Shown here: positions 24,523 through 36,447 of the stretch, in pieces | How the letters are laid out: each line of letters starts with the position of its first letter | How positions within the stretch are numbered: the stretch's first letter is position 1 | NCBI GenBank assembly: GCA_003864495.1 | Contig: ML133456.1 | Span: forward strand, 3,039,255-3,103,254 | Length of the DNA: 64,000 nucleotides | From: Nemopilema nomurai | Lineage: Eukaryota; Cnidaria; Scyphozoa; Rhizostomeae; Rhizostomatidae | Direction: 5' to 3' | The notes under the pieces: generated by a model | Told to the model about the DNA's origin: nothing | Seen by the model: the letters and a program-made list of their open reading frames with translations, nothing else | The model's database searches: none | Program-made: the position numbers and the translations under genes

Positions 24523-27500
24523 TTCAATGTCCAGTTTGGCACTCCGTTCGAACAGCAGTTGCAATGACGTCTCGTACCTCTTGGTGCACTCAGGGTTAAA
24601 TTTATTGCCTTATTAATTCATCATCGCTTTGAACAAGCCTTTTTGTCAATGAATTACAAGCAGCACCTGCAATGTTTTGACAAAGAATTAAGAAATGCAG
24701 CGTTTAATCACAAACAATCATCGCTATGTATTTTCCTAAGAAGACAAATTTTCAGACGAAGGTCCGTTCTATTCATCGTAAGCGATTCGTTTACCTAATT
24801 AGATGGGTTGTACTATTTTGATTCATCCTGCAGATGTCAACTCGTTTTAAAAATTAGATGACTAACAAGCCTGATCGCTACCTTTTACAAAATATCCATA
24901 TTAAATCGTTCTTCATTTGATCTTTAGATTGTTCAATCATTTGACAAACCCTTTCACACCTTTGTTCAAAGAAAAATCTTCATTCATCCCAAATTTTATG
25001 CACAGCTCTTAACAAAAAGAAAGAAGGTCATCCATAAAGTTATGTCTCTTCTTACTGAAATCATGAATTTACTGAAAGGTGCGACGATTTGACTTTCAAG
25101 GCAGCAATAAAGAAGAAACGAGGTAAAACAGTGAAACTTAAAAGAAGCGCTTACAAAGTCAACGCAATCTGAAATTGCAGAGATAAGATAATTCCGTTGC
25201 TTCTTCTTGTGACCAGCACTCACTATATTGCTTGTTAAATAATTTTCACAAAATCCTCAGAATAATTGGAACAACTCATGTTTTGTCACAGACATTTGCA
25301 GCAGGTGGTCTTATTATGACAAGTCTTAAAATGCAATCTGCTAGCTAGAGGTTTAATCAGCTATCGTAACAGCAGATAAGACCGGAAGGAAGATTTCCTT
25401 AAGTGTGAAAAGCTACCTTTAGCTCATACTGTTTGAATTTTGGACAGCGTTTGATGCTTTTCATTGGCCTTCTGCCTCATTAGAACTTTTTTTTTTCAAA
25501 CCTGTTGACGCAACACACTTTGCTGTTGATCGCAAATTTTATACCTAATAGCATGAAACATGTATTCTTCAATGTCAAGAATTATTACAAGCTGCATAGC
25601 GCACTGATTTAAGTTCGTGCTTTACTCGCTGCTTGTGGCTATCAATTGGTTGCCAACATCTGCCTCAACACACTGGCTTAAGGCAATTTTCCGAATTACC
25701 ACCTTCCGAATTACCACCTTCCGAATTACCACCTTCCGAATTACCACGCTCCGAATTGCCACGCTCCGAATTGCCACGCTCCGAATTGCCACGTTCAAAA
25801 TTACCATGTTCCGGAAATGCAATGCGGACTTGCATAAAGCTCTAATTTTGGATTGTCTTTGCATGACTTTCAGCTCTATTGTCTTAAAAAGGCAATTTCT
25901 AGAGAAATGGAGATATGTTCACTAGACCTGGTCAAAGAAGTCAGATACTTGTCCTAAGGTCAAGCAGGAGCCGTAGAATTTCACATGCAATGGAGCGAAT
26001 TAGATTTAGGCTCAACTCAATAACACTTGCTAACCTAAACTAAGAACAATTTTCGTCTAAAAATATTTGTGGATAATCTTCAGAACGCGCTCAATTTCAC
26101 TGACACAAAAGACTAACTGTAAAATAGCTTAAAAATTATGCAAACGGCCAACTCACGATTGAGAGTTGATATGCATGACTCTGGACAAATAGGGAAATAA
26201 TATCAGGTAGGTATGACAATTCATAGTTGTGAGATTTGAGAATGTCAACACTTTGTATTATTTTCAAGTATATATGTCATAAATAGTGCACCATCTAAGT
26301 CTAGTTAATGATGAAGAAAAATACACCGCATGTGATTGCACTCCTAAGTTATCGAATTTCTAGCTAAGCCACAAAAAGTCACTTTCTTTACAATGATACA
26401 CACAAAGGAAATGCTTATGTCTCAATTTCGAAACAATAGCCTTCAAAATATTACTGGCAGGCGAGAAAATAAAAACATTTCCTTTGCAAACAGTGCTGTG
26501 GACCAAGTTCCTTTCGTGCTGGGAGACCATGACGGTGGGAGACATTTTAATCATACACAGCTAATTTAGGAGATAACGTAACCGTCGAAAACCATGCGCT
26601 ATTTCGGAGTTTCACCAATTGCTTGAAAAGATGAGATTTGCATGAATGGGAATGAATAAGGCAATCATCTAACTAAGGTCATAGTTTTCCTGCAAGCAGC
26701 AATCGTGAAATGATCGCAGCGATGTCAGTAAATGGCACGTGTGCGAAATTATTCGTCTTGAAGCCAAGGCTAGCAGTATTCCTCATTTGCAGCATTCAAT
26801 CCATGTCAAATGCTCTTCCGGGGTATGTGATATCTTCAAACAATCCAAAAGTCTTCTTAAACAAGAAATGCTTCCATCAAAACTGGTGTGCAGTAAGAGC
26901 TTAATGGCGCTGTTTAATTACCACCATTAACACTATTTGCACAGCCCAAAGTACGTTTGATAAACAACTGGCAATGCAGAGTAAGGTGAGGAGATTTCTT
27001 GTCATTAATGCAACGTATCTGACGAAAAAGTAGAACGAATGTGGGAATCCGTAGTTCAAGGGACGTAAGCAAGTTTTGGCTTCCCTTCCGAGTGTCTTGT
27101 GACTAAACGTTGTAAGAAGATGTCTTTTTACAATAGCGTTGTCAATGCCAAAATCTCCCTAAACACTTGCTATTGGCTGATTGGCAACGTCATTCTAATG
27201 CTCCTCCTATGTAGCTTTAAAGCAGTTAGCTGTTTGCATGAAAAGGCAGTCTGTTTGCGCCTTTGTCATTGCAATCAACTGCACCTAAGTACAAAGAGTT
27301 GTTTGTATGTTGCAACAGAGAGAGCTACTACACAAAATGTATAGATCTCTCTTAGTTGCTCAAATAATGGCGAAGAGTTGCGAAAGTCTGCGAGTTGAAA
27401 GTTCCACCAATATCCCTTTTGACGTAAAAAGGCCACTAAGCAAAATATCATTTCCTACTCTGCAGATGCAATATACGGAAAAATAGAAGCCATATTCCAT

Positions 27501-30500
27501 TGGAAAATATGTCAGCTCATCTAATTGTCCACCAATTGCGTATTCACTATGAGGAATATTTTGTATTTCGGTGTTAAACCATGGCTTTACCAGAATAAAA
27601 TAATGGTTCTCTTCCTGCATCGATCTTGTAGCGTTCGGTAGTTAGGCAGAGACGTTTTGCGTTTGCTCGTATGACTGTCCGTTACGGCTCTTAAAGGCCC
27701 TTAGAAACGCATGCTAACAGCATGCTCGTATGACACGTTAAAAAAGTTAGAGTCTAGAATGTATCGGCAAATTTACTGCCAACAATATGACCAAAATGAA
27801 AGCCGGAGTAGACTGATTGATCAAAGATTTGGAAGTGTGACAGCTCTAATGCTGGCACATTTGACAAGCCTTTGTTGAAAGGAAAGTTTTTATTAAAGTA
27901 TTTCTTAGCTGTTGAAGGAGAGTAATTATATCTTGAAAAGTTATTAGAATATTATAAAGATAATGCACTTCTTGAGTGCTAATGCACTTTTTGGAGCAAT
28001 GATAGTGAAGCTTAAAATAGCAAAAATTCGCCTGCGAAATTCAGCAAGGACTTTATACTTGTAGTTGTTTATTTTTTGCACCTAGCAATTAAATAGTTTT
28101 GCACAGGACCGGGTTCTTTTGTTCACTGAACACAGTAAGAAAATAAAACCCTTTGGCAACATGCAAGGTACAAGTCTTCCCGTTGACCAATGGAAGGTCA
28201 CAACTACAACAATTATTTTTCTACGTTGAATTATCACAAACTAAGAAAGTCTGATAAGCAAAATATATGGCACTTACAATGACATTACTTTGTTAGTCCT
28301 AGTAAATTCGTTGCTCAATACCATGAGTTTCTTAGTTCCGTGGGGAACACTTGGAAGTTGATGTTGCTTGTAGATCAAATTTTTTTGCTAAATAGTCGTT
28401 ACAGAAGATGGTCTCGGTAGTAAAAAGCGAGAAAATCAGGAAATTTTCTCACCTCATTCGTATCTATATAACAGTTCACGCACTTAGGACAGATAGATAG
28501 ATATGGTTTGCAAAGCGTGATGATACTTGCACAAGACACTCAATGAATCATGATTGCTTCACAGCTAACTTTCACCATGGATACAAATGGAGTTCTCAGA
28601 TCTACATATGCACAGTTGGACCCCACTTAATCGGATGTTCAAGGGAAGGAAAGACGTTCCCGATCTAATATGGGTGTTCATCATATACACGGCGTGACTT
28701 CAAGCAACGTCATTTTTAATTGAATTTCAAGCGAAAATGAAAATGGGCTTGACGTTGCTGCGAAGTCCCAAGACTTTAAAGAGAGGAAGGCTGATTTTGA
28801 AGATTGTTTTAACTTAAAAAGCTTGCATGTGATCGAGTTGAGTACTTAAATGTTACTCTGTGCATGTCTATATGTCATTTATGAGAAGGATTTCTGATAG
28901 CTTGTTTTCATCTGCATAAATGTGATTGAGTTTAGACGTTTGGTTTAACACCTTTCGACGAAATTTACTCATTTTGCATGAAAGTTGGCGTGAAATGAGT
29001 CATAGCTGCTGAAAATAGTAGAATTCATTGGTGAATAACCTACAAGCTTCGAACGTTTCCTACATCCTTTTACTTTAATGCATTAGCTCCTGATGTGTAT
29101 AATGTCTCAAAACAGAATATTCATGGCAGTGAATCGTGCAGCAAATGCAGACCTGCATTGGGTCGATACTTGAAACAGTGCTGGAAAAGTACGCGAGAAA
29201 GGGGTGGAAGGATAATTCTAATGATGATCTCAATTGCGGAAAAGAAGGAAGCAATGGATATTCCGTTCAACGTACCACATGTAGAATTGCTTCATGATAA
29301 AGCAGCTCCTTAATTTGAAAGCTGGCTGAAATCGATTTTCAAGCATTGTCATTTGCAATCTTTTGGAAGTGAAATACTTTAGTTCTCTGTCTGCTTACTG
29401 AGACTGCAAATTCGTCATAAGGAGGCCGTCAATTCTGCATTTAAATGGCTTCTCTTGAACTGATACGTGGGCAGATTTTAATGAACTTCAAAATAATTCT
29501 GAATAAAAACCTGAATTTGAGGCACACTGTTGCTCCTGCCTCTCTGAAATCCCAATCCAAACTGACAAAGCATCTTTCCTTCAAAACACCAATTAATTGT
29601 TTTCATAACCTTTTATGGGCAGCAAACAAGAATTAAGCAACTAATATATTTGCAGTGTAAATTTGTTCTTCCATATCGCAAAAGTAAAGAGTCTTTTATT
29701 TCTATTTGGTTAGCCCACTTCTAGGCCCACACAAAAACGCCCAGCTCTGTTGGAACGAATTTGTGAAGCTAAAATATACGGACTAGAAAATTATTACATT
29801 GTTTGGATTTACATGTGAGGCCTCCTATTATTCACGATAATGAGGTTGAACATCGAACCACATCCAGAATCATTAAAATGGATGAAATAGAATCGCCTGC
29901 TTGTGAATGTGCCAAAATAAATGATTGTACAGTCCATTTCGGGTGACTTTTGTGTAACGAGTGAAGGTAGGCATAAAGATGTGGCCAATGGGTAAGGGGT
30001 TTCTCCAGGAAGCATTGGCAGCGCGTGAAGACATCTAGTCAGTGAATTCCCAACCCCAGAATCTTCTAATATGTGCTTGAGTTATTTTCATTCTGCAAGT
30101 TTGTGAAAAGTATAGTCAGTCGTATTCGAATGTATTCAAGCGGAAAAGTTGTAATTTTGCTAAAGAGAAATTGTTATAAGTGTTGAGAATGGCATGCTGG
30201 CCGTCAATTGCCCGAAGGGTGCCAGAGCGATTGCTCACCCTACAGAGGCACCGACGGGGTCCTAGCGAAATAGAAAATGAGAGAAGGCAATAAATACTTG
30301 GCACGTTGGTACTTCTTGTTTCATCTACAATAGACTTGATATTAGTGACAATTGACAAGAAAAGCTGGGGGTAAATCTGGGTAAATTAGGCGAAACAATA
30401 GTGAAATGCGCAATTTTTTAGGATCCGGGGCTGATTGACCATATCTTTCTCTGCTGCAGGAGACATGGCAGAATTGGCCGTTAAATGACGAAACTAACCT

Positions 30501-33500
30501 TTATGGATATACCAACAAAGCATTTCATAAGATTTGCCAGACGAACGATCGAGTGAATCTCTGTTCACCACTACGTCAAGTTATCTGTAAATTTATCTGT
30601 AGCCGAGAAACAGCAGTTGAGCCAGCAGTAATACTAAAAAGTTGCTGGGCATGCAATAAACTTTGTTATCGAAAACAAAATTATCGAAAACAATGTAGTA
30701 GGGGAGATTTTGACAGCCAAGCTACTCTTTAATGTAGACAAGCAATTGAAAAGCTACCCTGGGTCAAGCCTCAATTGCTGTAAACACGGTCATTTCCATC
30801 GGTAAAAGGGTGTTTTAAATCATTGGAAAGGGTGTTTCCTACATATAAAAGGGAGTTTCCCGTCATTAAAAAAGGACGTGGTCCTAAAAAAATTCGTGGC
30901 TCCACCCCATGAGACCACCCTACCCCCCCCCCCCCAAACTTTTAAAGGCTAGCGCCGCCACTGTACTTCATAGAGTGGGATTTTGCATTAATATGTAAGC
31001 AGACTCAAAATATAGCTGGATCACAGTTGCCTTGAGCATTGCGTGTTTGTGACTATAGGTACAAAGAACGAACCCGGTAATCCGATTTACAGCCAACCTT
31101 TCTGGTACACAGTTTGGTGCACAATAGCAACTACTTGATGTGTACTATTACCTGTAGTCACATAAAATTTAGGCCAGAGCTATTCATCTTTCAAGTTATG
31201 ATTAAAACAAAATGCTCATTGTGTAAAACTATTTGTTTCATTGGCTTGAAGCTTAAAGTCCTGTTGAAAATTCTCTATTTATACTATTTGTCACACTTTT
31301 GTTTGGTAATAATGTGTGCGTGCACGCGCAAGATGGTGTGCATCTGATGAAAGTACCTCTTTCAATATGAATATCTTTTCAATGTAAAGCTCTGTATGTA
31401 AGACGCTCTATCTTTCTGAGGAGCGTCGGGTGGAAAAGAGTCTCTTCTCCGTAGGATTTCAAAGTAAGAATGTTTCAATACACATATAGAGGAAGAGTTA
31501 CATCTGACTGTTTTTTGAAGAAATGACTCCACGTATTTTGCTTGCTATTTTGATCTACATCACAGGGCCAAAGTTTCACATGTTAAGATTTCGGGTTTCT
31601 TCACAATACTGGTTGTTAGGTGGACGACTGAGGTTTTACCAATATGATTGCAGAAAGACAAAGCTTGAATCATTAAGTGCTTGCTTCTTGCTGAGACATG
31701 TTTAGATACCTATCAAATTCTAGGCGGTGGATTAAGAAGCGACCCATAGACGACAGCCCCCCTTCTGACTTTTATTGCTTCAACACTGTCCCACGCAATT
31801 ATCCCCATTCTTGGGAACGCAATTATGACTGCTTCGTCTTGAATAAAACGTGGGCTGTGTTGATCCTCGAAGCAAGGCAAGCTGTAGGGGGTGCAACACG
31901 ACAGCCGGAGACTAACCATAGCTTCTAGTGGGTAGGTTCAGCTTTCTTCATGCACCTATAGAAGCGTGCCTAGTTGCAAAGCTAACGCATAGTTTACTCT
32001 CTGTCTTTTGTCAAAATAAAATCAAGATCCATCTTCGGGTTCATCACCACTTACTTCACTTTGCACCTTCGCTCTTCCTTTCATTCAAAGGATGCCATGG
32101 CTCTGCTCTCAGTTTCTTTTCCAGTCAACGTCACAACGGGCAGGCATCGAGAGCTGGGCATCGAGAGCTGGGCATGAGCCTCTGATTCAAAGGTGCTGAT
32201 TCTTCTTAGATAGCCCTCCGACTAAAGATCTAAAATAAATTCAAATATACAGAGACGGCGCCAGGAAATTGTACCTGAGATTGCTAAGATCGTGTTTAGT
32301 GAATAGCAAAGCAAATTTATGAAATTAAGCCTTCTAGATTGGCTAAAGATGCATCTTCAGTGGTAAATTTAACAAAATAAAACAATAACGATCAGAATAG
32401 ACAGTTCAACGATTCCCATTGATTATTAAATTTTAGGGAAAATTTGGGAGCGGAATAGTCATGCTAAGACTTTGGTGAGAGACTACATAATCAGTTAAGA
32501 CAACATAATCAATTAAGAAGGCATAATCAGACCGGGGGAAACCAAATTGGGGATACAAATACATAAAACCATGACGAAACTATACCCAGCTAGAGACATA
32601 TACATATACCCAGATTATGTTGCGGAGATGCTTCTGAATGTCAATCAAGAAGAAGACAATGAATGACCTTTGCCCTGAGGATGAGAAAAGCGATGACCCT
32701 GACGACAACAGAGCTAGATTGTACAACTTCAAATGCATATTAGCCGTATTATATCGGCATAATCTTTTTCTAAGTTTTTAAGCAAACCCATGTGTGCAGT
32801 AGATTCTTCTCTAGAATAAAGTTTTTATAGAATTACTGATTCTCGTCAATGATTTACAAACTTCTGTTCAACATTCAAACTTTGATAAAAACGAGGTTTA
32901 AACATAAGCATAAAATAATATTTTTGAAATCAGCACATCAAAATTGATAAAAATCGATTCATTCACAAACTTTTGTTCAACGTTCAGTGTTTTGCCGACA
33001 AAATAGGTGTGGCAATTTATATGAGTGTCTTCTTAAACGGTTCTAATTATTATTGATAAAACTCGCAAATATTTATCCTTAGAAAAATTAAGTTTGCAGG
33101 TAATTTTGTAAAAGAAGAAAATGTCTATGGAACTGTTAAAATGTATAGTTTTTTATTGTCTAATGTTCAGTACTTAATTCTTTTATCTCCGCTTGGAAAC
33201 GCATTGAACTCTTCACGTCTTTGCATGCATTCAGTTGGAGAGATTAGCTCACTCCTTGCCAAAAACTTTCAGCATTATCTTTAAAGGTTTAAGCTTGGTA
33301 GCATTGCTATGTAAATGAAGTGAGAAAAATCTACTTTATTGTCTCAGAAGTTTTGGTTCAAGACATTGCTGTATCCTTGTATCTATGAATTGCTGTATAT
33401 TGCCCTATGACGAGCTGCCCAAATTTTCATTGCCATAATGCATGCTGTAACATCAAATTTTAAGCAAGAGACAGTTAAAATCACAATAGAAAGGCAACGC

Positions 33501-33771
33501 GAGAAATTTTCAACAAATATATATAATTACTGCTGAATGAAACAAATTTAAAGTGAATGAAATTTTGTTACAAGTTGGTAAAGCACTATCAAAAAAAGTC
33601 TTCCAAGCATAGAACGTCGATAAGATAGCCACTAGCCTCTCATTTAACAATTCTGATATAAAGGCCAGGTCAATTGTATGCTGCAATGTTGCTTCGTCCA
33701 AACAATGTTGCTGGCTATATACAAGTGCGTGTGCTTGTGTTAAGAGAAAGTCTCGAGAGAAAACAAAAATG
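24523..33771. other. Gene-poor spacer of 9.2 kb
   Basis: No gene I can support. It holds the 15-bp tandem repeat at 25689-25808, a C-tract near 30925-30938, and ordinary AT-rich sequence. The best isolated ORF is an 86-codon ATG ORF on the minus strand (27620-27360), without a recognisable family. Confidence 0.5.
25689..25808. repeat. 15-bp tandem repeat, 8 units
   Basis: Units (T/C)TCCGAATT(A/G)CCAC(C/G), three of one subtype then a run of a second. Because 15 is divisible by three, the array is open in several frames on both strands and reads as five-residue repeats such as RITTF or SELPP. I treat it as noncoding. Confidence 0.92.
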
Positions 33772-34293
33772 TCATTCGTTCCCTTTTTTTTCTTTGTCGT
33801 CTTCTTTAGAATTTTTCGTCAGCGATACCTTAGGTCCTTTGCACTCCTTTGAGGAGCTGGTGCTGCACCTTTCGAGGCCTTCAAGTGGGAAATTTGTATC
33901 CGTGAGAAAGTCATTTTCTCTAATCCACTCCCCTGAATCTATGCTTCCTTCCCCTCTTTTACACCAGCCAACATTAAGGAGCACACTTAAAGAATATTGT
34001 TTGTTTGTTGAAAACTTTTGATCCTCTAGTTGTATTTGGTAAATTAGCGACTGGTCCTTTTTGAAAGTATCAGCGATGCTTCTATTTGTTGCAGTTGCTA
34101 CGTCTTTAGACTTTGCTGTCAGATCTGTTGTGTCCTGGATGCCGACATTCAAGCAAGATTCTTTGCTCAGCGCAGAAGGAGTCTTCGATGCATCTTGAAA
34201 TTCAATAATTCCTTTTATTACTTTGCCTTTTAGACTAAACTCTCTCCCTTTTACTGTAGCTACCAGGGCTAGAAGGCAAATCAATGAATACAT
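33772..34293 (-). CDS. Secreted YbaY/YscW-like domain protein, copy A
   Basis: Intronless; 173 residues from the ATG at 34293, chosen because it opens a clean signal peptide (MYSLICLLALVATVKG). An in-frame ATG at 34392 would add 33 residues. The mature part keeps four cysteines (residues 47, 111, 143, 151) and shares with copy B: SC-x-V, QDTT against EDTS, NVGWC against NVAWC, EWIR, LTDTNFP against INDTNFP, and CKGP-x-VSL. The tail is charged (NSKEDDKEKKGNE). The fold resembles bacterial YbaY/YscW (pilotin-like, Pfam YscW), most clearly through copy B. Function in animals is unknown to me. A spaced cysteine set suggests a disulphide-stabilised extracellular protein. It is transcribed away from copy B across 1.7 kb. 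Confidence 0.72.
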   Translation of the reverse strand: MYSLICLLALVATVKGREFSLKGKVIKGIIEFQDASKTPSALSKESCLNVGIQDTTDLTAKSKDVATATNRSIADTFKKDQSLIYQIQLEDQKFSTNKQYSLSVLLNVGWCKRGEGSIDSGEWIRENDFLTDTNFPLEGLERCSTSSSKECKGPKVSLTKNSKEDDKEKKGNE

Positions 34294-35991
34294 AATTGTC
34301 AAAAGTACGCGAACAGCGAGTTGCAGAGGGAACAGCGAGTACTGACTGTAATCACAAACGTGTTGCTGGCAGGGGTAAGCATGTTCACCCATTGTTCGTC
34401 AAACACTTCGACCATTATCAGTTTGTTATGCTTGATTAGATTTGCAAGGTACCTGTGTCAATTTATTTGCATCTTCGAAGCTACGCAATCAGATCAAAGA
34501 TTAATGGAATGCAGCTACGAGACTTTTCCAAACATGATTGTGACTGGTTGCTTGGCAAATGTACAATGGCCTTTTCTCGGATCGCATTTCTTATGTGTTT
34601 TTCTTTTTGTTGACTCGTCAACTTGGTTGGTTAGAATATGTAGTATGAAAATGGTGCTTACTTTAATTTCTTTAAAGTAGCTGGATCCTGGGACTTGGGC
34701 ACTTGAAACGATTTATGCAAAACTTTGTCTGATCTGCCCTTTACCGTGACTTTTCTGTATTTCGAAAACAAGAGAAAATTTTGGGATACAAGTGAGGTTT
34801 TAAAATTAATAAGAAGGATGCCTTGATTTAAAGATAAAACGCACCAGAGCCTTGAAAGCCATCATTGAGCATCCTTCTTTGCAGGCCACACAAAGAGGCC
34901 GTCTTTTCTTTGTTATGTGCATCCTTCTAGCCATTGATACATACTTTTTTTTCATTCTACTTTGGTGATTGAATACGCTAAAACAGCACTCTCGAAATTT
35001 GTCGACTTTCCCACCATCTTTTTGTTGCAGATATGAAAACAAATCATCAACTCTGTGTTAACGAGTTCATCAAAGGTGGCGCAATGTCTGAGTGATTGCA
35101 TGGTGAGAGTAAAAGAGGCAGCCGCTTTATCATGGATCCACAAAGCATTCATCCGTGCTAGTTTGATTAGGTTGAATATCCAAGTCGTTCACTCCATCTT
35201 CGTATAGTCCTGCCAAACTAAACATCAAACCTACCAAAACTATAATATTTTCACGAGAAATCATTCTGCTTTGATAAAGGACTCAGCATAAACTGTTTTG
35301 AAAATGCATTGGAAGCTCATATGAGTCATTTGCAGATTTTCGCACATATGAATTGCGTTTAATCAAGAAATATCAAAGGCGTATTGTTCCTTTGCACGTG
35401 GAAAGCATGTTATTCGTCATCCGAGTCTGTCTGCTTTACCACGGCTAACAGAAATTTGATTTTTCTCGCAAATATTTCATACATTAGTAAGAAACATGAT
35501 GAAACGTGGGAATTCAGAATACACCATTTTAGATACAATCGAACATGTTCTACTAGCTTCGCTATCTTTTGTGAACGACTTTCTCCAGCACTGTTTAACG
35601 CACTCTTACAGCGTACACTATTTAATACACTCTTATAGTGCAATATGCGTGTTTCGTTTGTTTGAGTTATGAATCTAATAAAGTACAAAGTTTGTACCGT
35701 ATAGAAACAGAAAAGAATTTTGTCTTGATGTCAATGTGACAAAGCAAGATAGTAGGCATACGTCTTTATTTTAAACCCATGACAGTTACTTTTTGCTTGA
35801 GATTTGCGCAGGTGAAATATTTGTAAGTAAGCGATGCATGAATTATTAGGTTTATGGTTTGGGAAACTTTGCGATCTCTACCTGCTCTTAGCCACCATGA
35901 AAGCCGACCCGAGGTTGGACGGCGCGAGTATTTTCAGCGACGAAAACAGAAAAGTAGCTCGGCTTTAGTTGCCAATAATCGCCTCGTGAAG
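34294..35991. other. Divergent intergenic region between the YbaY/YscW-like pair
   Basis: 1.7 kb between the two start codons, expected to hold both promoters. ORFs reach upstream of each chosen start (to 34392 and 35854) but lack domain similarity there. No other gene seen. Confidence 0.5.
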
Positions 35992-36447
35992 ATGTTGTCA
36001 GGGCTGATATTGTTCCTATGTCTAATTTGCCCACTAGAAGCAGCTAACTTTGATGGCAAACAGCTGCAGGGCAACATCATTCTACCAAACGAAGTGAAGG
36101 ACATTCCAGAAGGATCGTGCATGACTGTTAAATTGGAGGATACGTCCAAGCAAGATGTCGCGAGCAAGGTGCTAGCAACGAAAGTCATTAAGACACCTGA
36201 ACTCAGCTTCGAAGCTGGCAAGCCGGTTCCATATACTTTGGATCTCAAGGGGGAGCTCAGTGAGCAGCTAGAGTACACAGTAAGCGCTGTTGTTAATGTA
36301 GCCTGGTGCGCAGAAGAGGGTGGCAAAGAATGGATCAGAAAAGGGGACCTCATCAATGACACAAACTTTCCTGTGAAACTGCAAGATTGCGTCAAGGCAG
36401 ACCAAAATGTTTGCAAAGGACCACTTGTTTCTTTGATTAAGAGCTAA
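35992..36447 (+). CDS. Secreted YbaY/YscW-like domain protein, copy B
   Basis: Intronless; 151 residues from the ATG at 35992 with a signal peptide (MLSGLILFLCLICPLEA). An upstream in-frame ATG at 35854 would add 46 residues rich in Arg and Ser and hide the signal peptide, so it is less likely. The mature domain matches the bacterial YbaY/YscW pattern: G-x-I, then IPEGS, TVKLEDTS, a SKVLATKVIKTP stretch, YTVSAVVNVAW, and GDLINDTNFPV. E. coli YbaY has LPPDAVLTVTLSDASLADA, SKVLAQK and ITDT at matching places. Cysteines 43, 106, 133 and 141 are shared with copy A and are not part of the bacterial pattern. The function in animals is unknown to me; export is inferred from the signal peptide. Confidence 0.8.
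   Translation: MLSGLILFLCLICPLEAANFDGKQLQGNIILPNEVKDIPEGSCMTVKLEDTSKQDVASKVLATKVIKTPELSFEAGKPVPYTLDLKGELSEQLEYTVSAVVNVAWCAEEGGKEWIRKGDLINDTNFPVKLQDCVKADQNVCKGPLVSLIKS

Noticed and set aside
27360..27620. 86-codon ATG ORF on the minus strand in the gene-poor spacer
   Set aside because: Protein-like composition but no recognisable domain, splice partner or signal peptide.
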